Source of the DNA: Lyophyllum atratum
Lineage: Eukaryota > Basidiomycota > Agaricomycetes > Agaricales > Lyophyllaceae
DNA length: 64,000 nucleotides
NCBI GenBank assembly: GCA_014905825.1
Contig: JACGCN010000039.1
Location: forward strand, 1 to 64,000
Direction of reading: 5' to 3'
The position numbers and the translations under genes were made by a program. How positions within the stretch are numbered: the first letter of the stretch is position 1; every line of letters starts with the position of its first letter. The notes under the pieces are model-generated. The model did not search any database. It was not told where the DNA came from and saw nothing but the letters and a program-made list of their open reading frames with translations. Below, one piece after another: positions 56,918 to 64,000 of this stretch.

Positions 56918-58127
56918 GTTCGAGGACGGCAAGTGATGGTTGTACGTTATAAGCGTTAAAAGTCGAGACAAACGTGGATGCAATGATGCTTTCGGCGACT
57001 CCACAAATTTTCGCCGACGCGTCAAGGCACGTGGCTAAATTGATCTGATCACTCAGAGTCATTGCCAACGCCAACTTAAGTTCCAGCTAGTTACAGACAA
57101 CATGGCCAAGTCCAACTTGCTGAACACAGTCCATTGGTAAACATCACCGTCGACCAGTCGTCAGCTGGCTGAAGCCAGAATTTCTTATCCTACCAGATAT
57201 TCTGTCCCTGTCACTTCTCTTGGGAGTTTCCAGCTGGCTGCGAAGAGCCACTGACCGAACACCGCACTACACCGCACCTCCAAGTTCAAACCAACGACGA
57301 CGACGGCGAGGAGACTCACTTTACTGGTGCTGCTTGTCTGACCCTTGGACTTGGTTTTACATGATCCTCGATCCCTGGGTTTCTTGTTCCGTCCGCTAGT
57401 ACTGTCGTTCAAAATGTATGGCTAGATCATCTAAGCCTACTACTCACGCCAAACTGTCATCATTGTGTCCCATGCTCTTTAATCAGAGAAGTTAGAGGCT
57501 ATCACTCTCCTCGGGGCTAATGGGTCGGTTATGGCGCAGCTGGAGCTGCTAACTTAAAAAAGAAGTTCCAACCGCTAACCCCCCCATTTGTTGCCTGTGA
57601 ATTAAAGTGACAACCCAGTCAACCCCATTCCACACAACATCATGTCCCTTCATCAAGAAATCTTCGACATGATCATAACATGATAATATCTAACTATACT
57701 TGCTCCCTCATATCTAAAGCATGCATGATGCGTACCTGGTATCATCTCTTCTCAGACATTCTTCCTCAGCGAAGGTGGCCAGATATCTCAACCACCGCCC
57801 TCATCCACATTCGCTCTAGCTGCCGGCAGATTCATGCTATTACGCGTGCAGAGATCATTTCTCCCATCCGGTATCGAGCAATTTTCTCGTATCACCTCGT
57901 TTTATCTTATGCACTCGACCCCGAATAATATCCACGCGTTGTGGGGAGAACTCATTTCCCGCTGATACCGATGCGCATATGCTGGAGTACTCCATTTACT
58001 ATGATATGGACGGCAGGGAGTATAACAGGAAGTATTCCAGGGTTTTGTATAAGGTAGATGGTGACATTGTGCCCATAACTGAATGAGCCAGACTGGTACT
58101 GGTAATCAAGTCATCTACTTCCCACAA
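56918..58127. other. Intergenic region upstream of tRNA
   Basis: About 1.2 kb. A short frame from 57642 (MSLHQEIFDMI) resembles the start of an F-box protein. It stops after 13 codons, and a later frame up to about 57928 could be the remainder, so a dead F-box gene is possible. Nothing else can be supported. Confidence 0.35.
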
Positions 58128-58214
58128 GCCCCCGTTGTCTAATGGTTATGACGTCAGACTTCTACAGGCGTGTCTGTTATCTGGAGGTTGCGGGTTCGAA
58201 TCCCGCCGGGGGTT
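58128..58214 (+). tRNA. tRNA-Arg (UCU) with intron
   Basis: Acceptor stem GCCCCCG (58128-58134) pairs with CGGGGGT (58207-58213; one G-U). The T-arm is GCGGG-TTCGAAT-CCCGC. The D-arm begins GTC and ends GAC around the loop AATGGTTAT. The anticodon stem TCAGA/TCTGG encloses CTTCTA, so the anticodon is TCT. A 14-nt intron follows the base after the anticodon; spliced length is 73 nt. A run of seven T about 35 nt downstream can terminate RNA polymerase III. Decodes AGA/AGG arginine codons. Confidence 0.9.
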
Positions 58215-58471
58215 CATAAACTGGGGAGTCATTTTCGCTGCGCGAACACTTTTTTTCGATTCACTTATCTTCACGAGTAGATATAAGTTTGAACGAGCGG
58301 CCATCGGCGTAGTAGTATGTACCTTGCCGCTTGCGGTTGTGCAGGCTTTACGAAATGGAAAATATGATATGTGTGCAGATAAAATTACATTGAAGGTATA
58401 TCGGGAAACTGGAAGGTATAAACTAACTAGAGGGAATAAATCCGAATCCACCCCACAGTCCTGAACGAATC

Positions 58472-61332
58472 TTACTTCCGAGCCCGCAACTGTGCTCTTA
58501 GCTGTCCATTTTCTGTCTGCATCGAGTTCAACTCATCGAGCAAGGCGATCCTCTGTGACTGCTCGGACGTCCGCATCGCCTCGACTTCATCCTGGGCCGA
58601 CTCGAGGGCTGCTCGCGTCTCCGATAGCTGCCCTTCGAGGTGCTTCCGCACCATTTCAGGCGCAGATGCCGCCTCTTCAGCGAGTGTAAGCGTCCGGGCG
58701 CTCAGGGTATTGTTGGCCTCCGTCAATTGCTTGCACGTCTCTGCTTGCTCATGAGCCAACATCTCCACCTCCCGCTTCTCGTTCTCAATGCGCTCCAATG
58801 AAATTTGAAGCTGCTGTAGCTCTTCCAGTCTATGCAGAGGAAAGAAAGGTTAACAAAACACCAAACACAGCAGGGAGAACACTTACAAAGCAGCCTGCTT
58901 TGCAGCCATATTCATGTTCCTCTCCTCCAATATACGGACTTGCTTCTGATACGTCTCCAGCGCGGCGTTACCCTCGTGTGCGAGCTTCTGTGCACGCTCT
59001 GCATTCTTCTTGAGCAGATCATGTGCCTGGGCGAACCGCAATAATCGCTCTATCAGCGCACGATCGTCCTGGATGAGGGCCTGCACGCGCGCTGCGAACG
59101 CCTCAATCGAGAACTCGCCCGGGCTCGCCATAGGCGACATCGGCTGCCGCGTTGAATCGTACAGTGACTTGAGGGAGCGCACGTCGAGCTCCGAGAGCGA
59201 CGCGACTGGTTTAGCGGCTGCACCGTTCCGGTCTAGCGTGGGCGAGCCCGTGCGGAACGCCCTGGTGTTGTTGAACTTGGCAGCGCGTGCTTCGGGAGAC
59301 GGCAAGATGTTCCAGAGGGGTGTGAGCACTTGCGTGATGCGGCCGACCGAGTCTGAAGATGCCAATGGAGAGACGGGGGATTGTAGGGTACTCGCATCCT
59401 TGGCGAGACTTACGCGTTCAACTGCACGGATGGAGTCCCGGGCACCGTCTCGTTCATGGCGAGCATGTTCAAGATCGCGAGCTAGAGCTTCGCGTTTGTC
59501 GAGGCCTGCTCGGACGTCTTCTTCAAGCTTCCTCCGTACCGTTTCCCACTCGTTCTCGGCTCGTGCGTGTGACTCCAGTTTGGTGCGCACAGTCTCGAGA
59601 TGCGTTCCAACGGATGAAAGGAGTCCCTGCAGCGAAGAGTCTCGAGAGAATAACACGATCCCATGCTGCTGCACCAATGTCCGCAACGCATCGAGCCCGG
59701 CGTCTAGCTCTCCGTGAGCTTGGCGCAAGGCTCGGTCATCCTCGTCTCGTACGGCATCCATTTCCTGCTGTAACTGAGCTAGCTCATCCATCTTCTCATC
59801 CTCTGCTTCAGCCTTCCTCCGCTCCCACACTTCCCTCTCGGCCTGCCATTGGGCTGTGATTCGTCGAATCTCCTCCTCCTTCTCCTGTAGCATTCTCCGA
59901 CTGTCCGACAGCTCCTTCTCAGATCCTGCCACGAGCCCTCCCCGACTGGTCTCCACTTCCTCCAACCTCGTCCTTAGCACCTGCACTTGCACTGTTTGCT
60001 CCTGCAGCCTCGTCCTTTCCTCTCCCCAAGCCCTTCTCTCCTCCCGCAGTTCCTGCACCTCGCCATCGAGACCCTGAAATTTAGGGAGCTCCATTTCAAG
60101 TGCTTTGATAGTGTCCTCTGCACTCTGTAGGTCCATCCCCATCATCGTTTCCACCTCCTGCTTCTCTAGCTTCATCATCAACAGTTCCCTCGTCAACTCT
60201 GCCTGCTTCTTCCCCGCAGCTGTCAGCGACACTGTCGCCGCCTTTAGTTTCTCCTCGAGCACCGTGATTTCCGCTGCAGCTGCTTCACTTGAGAGCTGGC
60301 GCCGCGGTACAATGGTATCCACATGCCCCGCAAAGAGATGGAGACCGTCGAAACGTGCTTTTGAAGAGGAGGGGAAGCCTGTCATACTTGACGTCGTGGG
60401 GCTCATCAGCGTACTCCTGTTCGATGAATCGTACCCTGAATCTTCCCCAGCTCCAGTCCCGGGACCGTTGCCGATCTTCTTGTCCATGCTTCGGACTGAA
60501 TGTGACAGCACTCCGGCGCGGTGCTCAAGCAACCGTCGGTGTACCTCGTGTGCCCGCTCTGAGATGCGCCACAGGTCTCGCTGCGCAGCATCCACGCGGC
60601 TATTAGCAGCCTTGAGCTGCTCCTCTGTCTGCTTGGACACCCGTTTGTGCGCAGCGTTGACTTTGGTAAGGGAGACGGCTGCATCACGGATCTTGGTTTC
60701 GAGGGTTAGCTTCTTGGACATGGCTTCGAGCCGAGAGGTCAGGATATGGTGTTCCTATGAAGTACAAAATAGCCATGAGTTCCTGGGTAAGATTTTAGGT
60801 TAGAACATACCTTAGTTAAATCATCGATTTGTTCTGAGCCTAGAATTTCAAACTCACGACTGTCGACGACAGCCTGGGATGCTAGGAGACTGAGGAGGAG
60901 TTCATCACGGGTGTTTGCTGTCCCAGACGAGCTACTCGCGGCAGAACTCCGTTTCCAATCAGCATCAGGGGGAGACTGTGAATGTGCCACGGTCTTGCGA
61001 AGGGTTAGGCGGTTGGGTGGGACGCGTGATGAGGAAGGGGAAGAGGATGACCCTGCGGATTGACGAAAATTTGAGTCGGAGGTGGAGGTTCTCGTCTGTT
61101 CACCGTCCGGCGGTGGAGGGGAGTCGAAGCGCTGCCTGCTAGGTTCCTTCTTGAAACTTAGGGGAGGCGTGGGTGGTGTTGCTGTGGTCGGGGATGACGG
61201 CGGCCATGAGGGTCCGTTGATGGCTTTTGCGCTGAATGAGAGTGGGGCAGTTGGCGGGTCTACCGTGGCCGATGGGGGAGACGAGTTGGTGGAGGCGGTC
61301 GCAGCGCCGAGGAACCTGCGGACGCCATTCAT
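58472..61332 (-). CDS. UDS1-type coiled-coil septation protein
   Basis: Fungal protein of the 'Up-regulated During Septation' group, probably acting in septum formation or cell polarity. The start at 61332 gives MNGVRRFLGAATAST and a Ser/Pro-rich leader. The Uds1 domain is plain: RDELLLSLLASQAVVDSREF, EILGSEQIDDLTKEHHILTS and RLEAMSKKLTLETKIRDAA. The rest is a very long coiled coil in three blocks, with heptads rich in Glu/Lys/Arg/Leu, broken by disordered Ser-rich linkers near 60.4 and 59.2 kb. Ends SMQTENGQLRAQLRARK, stop at 58472-58474. Introns at about 60.75-60.81 and 58.83-58.88 kb. About 910 residues. Shares a 129-bp promoter with MDM34. Confidence 0.85.
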
Positions 61333-61382
61333 GGCGGTGTGTGGGACGTGCTCGGCGGTGAAGGGAAAGTGTAGTTAGGCCG

Positions 61383-61393
61383 TAACCCTAACC
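61383..61393. promoter_or_regulatory. Telobox-like TAACCCTAACC in shared promoter
   Basis: TAACCCTAACC between the divergent UDS1 and MDM34 start codons. It equals nearly two units of the fungal telomere repeat (TTAGGG). Factors of the Tbf1/Teb1 type bind such boxes at housekeeping promoters; use here is inference. Confidence 0.35.
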
Positions 61394-61461
61394 TTATCCC
61401 CATGTGCTTACCATGCCGTTTCCATTGCCGCCAACGATCGACACCCATCTTCCATGCGTCC

Positions 61462-63813
61462 ATGTCCTTCACATTCAACTGGCCTCGCTTTTCAGACCAG
61501 TTCCACTTCGATGCCATACAGATGCTCAATACCGCCCTCAACAAGGGCAACAAACCCCCCATCATAGCCGACCGCATCGAGGTCGTCGAGCTCGAGATGG
61601 GTACACAGGTGCCAATCATCGCTCATCTCTCCTCTCCATGTCTATAATACTCTCCAGCCTCCAGAACTGGAGATTCGGGATATAGGTGACTTGACTGTTG
61701 ATCAATTCCGAGGCATTTTCCGCCTCACATATTCTGGCGATGCACACCTTGTTCTCAAGACTAAAGTCCAGGTATGTCTCTCGCTTGGGATACTTGGTTC
61801 AGAATTCACATCCTCTCCCAGGCAAACCCGTTAAATCACAAGCAACCCGACATTCATCTTATGGCTGGCTCAAACGGCATGCTTGCTGCAAAGCAGCCCC
61901 TTGTCGTGCCTATGCTTCTTCGGCTATCGCACTTCAAACTCAACTCATATGTGGTCCTCGTCGTCTCCAAACAAAAGGGTATTACCCTCGTCTTCAAGAC
62001 CGACCCCCTACAAAACGTTGACATAAACAGCACGTTTGACTCAATAGCTGTCATTCAAAAGTTTATACAACGCGAAATTGAAGGTCAGCTACGCCAGATG
62101 TTTCGCGAGGATCTCCCTGGCATCATACACCGCCTGAGTCAGCAATGGGTCAAGGCTAAAGTCGAGGCTCCGTACCTGCATAAAAACCCACCACCACCCG
62201 TCAACAAGCAACAGGCATTCGAAACCCATTCCACAGCTGGCGCGTCCTTTAGAAGCATGCCGCCCTCCCCACACATCGGTGTCCCTCCAGTCATTCCACG
62301 GCGACCTCAATCCGCGACCTCTACGAGAGCTTACTCCTATCCCAGACGGCCGCGTTCCGCGTCTGGCTATTCTTCGACCTCTGTTCCTAAACCCAGATCA
62401 CCCAAGCCAACTTTGCCTCCCATACCTTCCGAACCTGTATCCTTCCCGGATCTCGAAAACTTCGATCCGACATATGGTCTACGTCCTGAAGGTATCCCAA
62501 CCAAAAGTGTATTCCGAGGCTTCAGCAACCTCTTCACTCCAAATAAGGGGCTCGCTGATCTTAGAGAAGACTCTGAAGAAGACGAGGAATTCGATGACGA
62601 TGACGACGGCGCCGCCTCGTTCGACATCATCAACTGGAACTACACTGTACCTGATTCCAACACCAGCGTCTATGTGGATGCACCGGAGAGCGTGACGCCA
62701 GAATCTGGCTACGAGACAATACCGGCCGTGGGAGGAGGGACAATTACGCGGCCGAGAATATATCACTCTCAATCTATGATCCAGCCTTCTCTCAGCCCAG
62801 GAAATGCCATCGCTTCATCATCGAAACACAGACCCCCATTGCACTCCTATGGGTCTATGATCCCCCCAAGGTCCGGGTTTACTACGCCAGGCCTAGTGTC
62901 TCAGCGCTCGAGTGGAATGTACAACCCTTACTTTGGGGGAATATCTTCTGCACACAGCGTGACGGGTGGATTCCCCACGGCGCCGCCATTCGGTTCGACG
63001 CCAGGCCGCCCAGTCACGCCGGACAGCCTGGAAACCCAGCCATCGAGGTCGAGCAGTGGCCGTGGCTTCTCAATATCAACGCCCCCAACAGAGTATCCTG
63101 AGCACGACGACGACTATTACGACCCCAATCAAAATACAATACGCGACTCCATCGCGTCCATACCACACCCTCCCCCAGCTCCAACCACTGCGCCTTCCTC
63201 TCGCCGCCCTTCCGTCTCATCTGGCTCTAACCTTGACCACGCTTTCCCTTCTACCTCTCCTAACAACCACTCCGACCCCTCCTCAGACCATGCCTCACAT
63301 AATCCCAAAATTATACTCAGGAATAACTCTATCCACCAGCTTTCCACCCTCTCCCACTCAAACCACACGCTCTCACCCTACACGCGCAACCTCCAGCACT
63401 TCACCGTCCGCAGCGTACCCCCGCGCTCTGCCGCCCCTTCCGGCCTCTCCTCCTTCCTCGAGCGGCAGCCCACCAAAGCCAAGCGGAAACGGACGTTTCG
63501 ACTCGGCGGCGCGAAAACGAACGCGGTTGCTGAGCCCGAAACCGCGCAAAGCAAGACGAAACCCAGGCGGACTGCGCCTGGGGGTCCTGAATTTGACGCT
63601 TCCGATATGGACCAGTATTTCCGCTCCCACGATGACCAGGAGCCTTCCCTTGCCGCGCCACCAAGCGTTGCGACGACAAGCGGTGTGGGTAGTCAACCGT
63701 CACCGATGTATCCACAGCCCTCGCAACGCCCGTTGCATCCACATCGCCTACATAACGCGAGCAGTAACCTCAGAAACGATTATCTGTGGCCTACACCTAC
63801 CTTGCCTGCATAG
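61462..63813 (+). CDS. MDM34: Mitochondrial distribution and morphology protein 34 (ERMES)
   Basis: Subunit of the ERMES complex that tethers ER and mitochondria and moves phospholipids between them. Three exons, 61462-61608, 61658-61771 and 61822-63813, give 750 residues. The SMP lipid-binding domain fills the first about 200: [80 protein letters not shown], then [20 protein letters not shown] and FTD-like [28 protein letters not shown] closes the domain. The C-terminal about 500 residues are Ser/Pro-rich and disordered, with a basic patch ([15 protein letters not shown]) near the end. No N-terminal targeting signal, as expected for Mdm34. Divergent from UDS1. Confidence 0.93.
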
Positions 63814-64000
63814 GAGCAGCACGACCTCTTTGACTTGGAGTTATTTCGGAATCCTTGCATATGCGCATCTCGACATTGTATGATTGTACTCTACTACAAC
63901 CCCCCTACTGCACGCTCAGTTATCGCTTTTCTCGTCCTTACCCCCTTTAACGTTCTTAAAATAATGATTATACAACTCGGGAATTCTATAGCATATTTCA
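63814..64000. other. Right-edge flank of MDM34
   Basis: 187 bp of 3' flank. No gene or repeat seen before the window ends. Confidence 0.4.

Noticed and set aside
61383..61393. Interstitial telomere sequence as evidence of a chromosome end
   Set aside because: Fewer than two repeat units and flanked by housekeeping genes, so it is a promoter element or chance, not a telomere.

Overview
The window reads as nuclear DNA of a filamentous basidiomycete, most likely an Agaricomycete (mushroom or wood-decay class). Genes are densely packed on both strands. Most carry several short introns of about 45-65 bp with GT-AG ends, usually read through as proteins full of Ser/Pro-rich low-complexity linkers. 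Fungus-typical families are present: WHI3-type RNA-binding protein, UDS1-type septation protein, MDM34 of the ERMES complex, secreted S53 sedolisins, and an RRS1/TAF12/TIP41/RPC11 housekeeping set. The class assignment is inference from gene content and intron style; no marker gene fixes a species.

Layout. 1-6.8 kb: GPI inositol-deacylase (BST1/PGAP1) and a 14-3-3 protein, both minus strand. 6.8-14.1 kb, plus strand: a small nuclear protein with a broken reading frame, a CLPTM1 family membrane protein, and an 846-residue uncharacterised protein. 14.5-16.8 kb, minus: a SET-domain methyltransferase and TOM20. 17.2-25.5 kb, plus: PP4 regulatory subunit 3 (PSY2), DNA primase large subunit (PRI2), and an uncharacterised membrane protein next to a foldback element. 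27-30.5 kb, minus: WHI3-like RRM protein. 32-43 kb: alternating strands with RPC11, a SPRY protein, RRS1, TAF12, TIP41, dynein light intermediate chain, an unknown protein, and the splicing-associated TLS1/C9orf78 protein. 43.3-50.6 kb, minus: three sedolisin copies, one decayed. 51.5-56.9 kb: eIF3m, a plectasin-like CS-alpha-beta defensin peptide, and a B-box/DUF2009 protein. 58.1-63.8 kb: an intron-containing tRNA-Arg(UCU), UDS1 and MDM34.

Most genes are housekeeping and share no pathway beyond loose links: TIP41 and PSY2 both act on PP2A-like phosphatases, and RRS1, RPC11 and eIF3m all serve ribosome and protein production. Several neighbours are divergent pairs with 130-310 bp between start codons (TOM20/PSY2, RPC11/SPRY, RRS1/TAF12, TIP41/dynein LIC, UDS1/MDM34), so shared promoters are likely. 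The most noteworthy items are the defensin-like peptide gene, a 7-nt microexon in RPC11, a GC-AG intron in RRS1, the foldback element at 24.0-24.1 kb, the decaying sedolisin array, and the frame-broken nuclear gene behind paired ACGCGT boxes. I saw no CRISPR array, rRNA or intact transposase gene.
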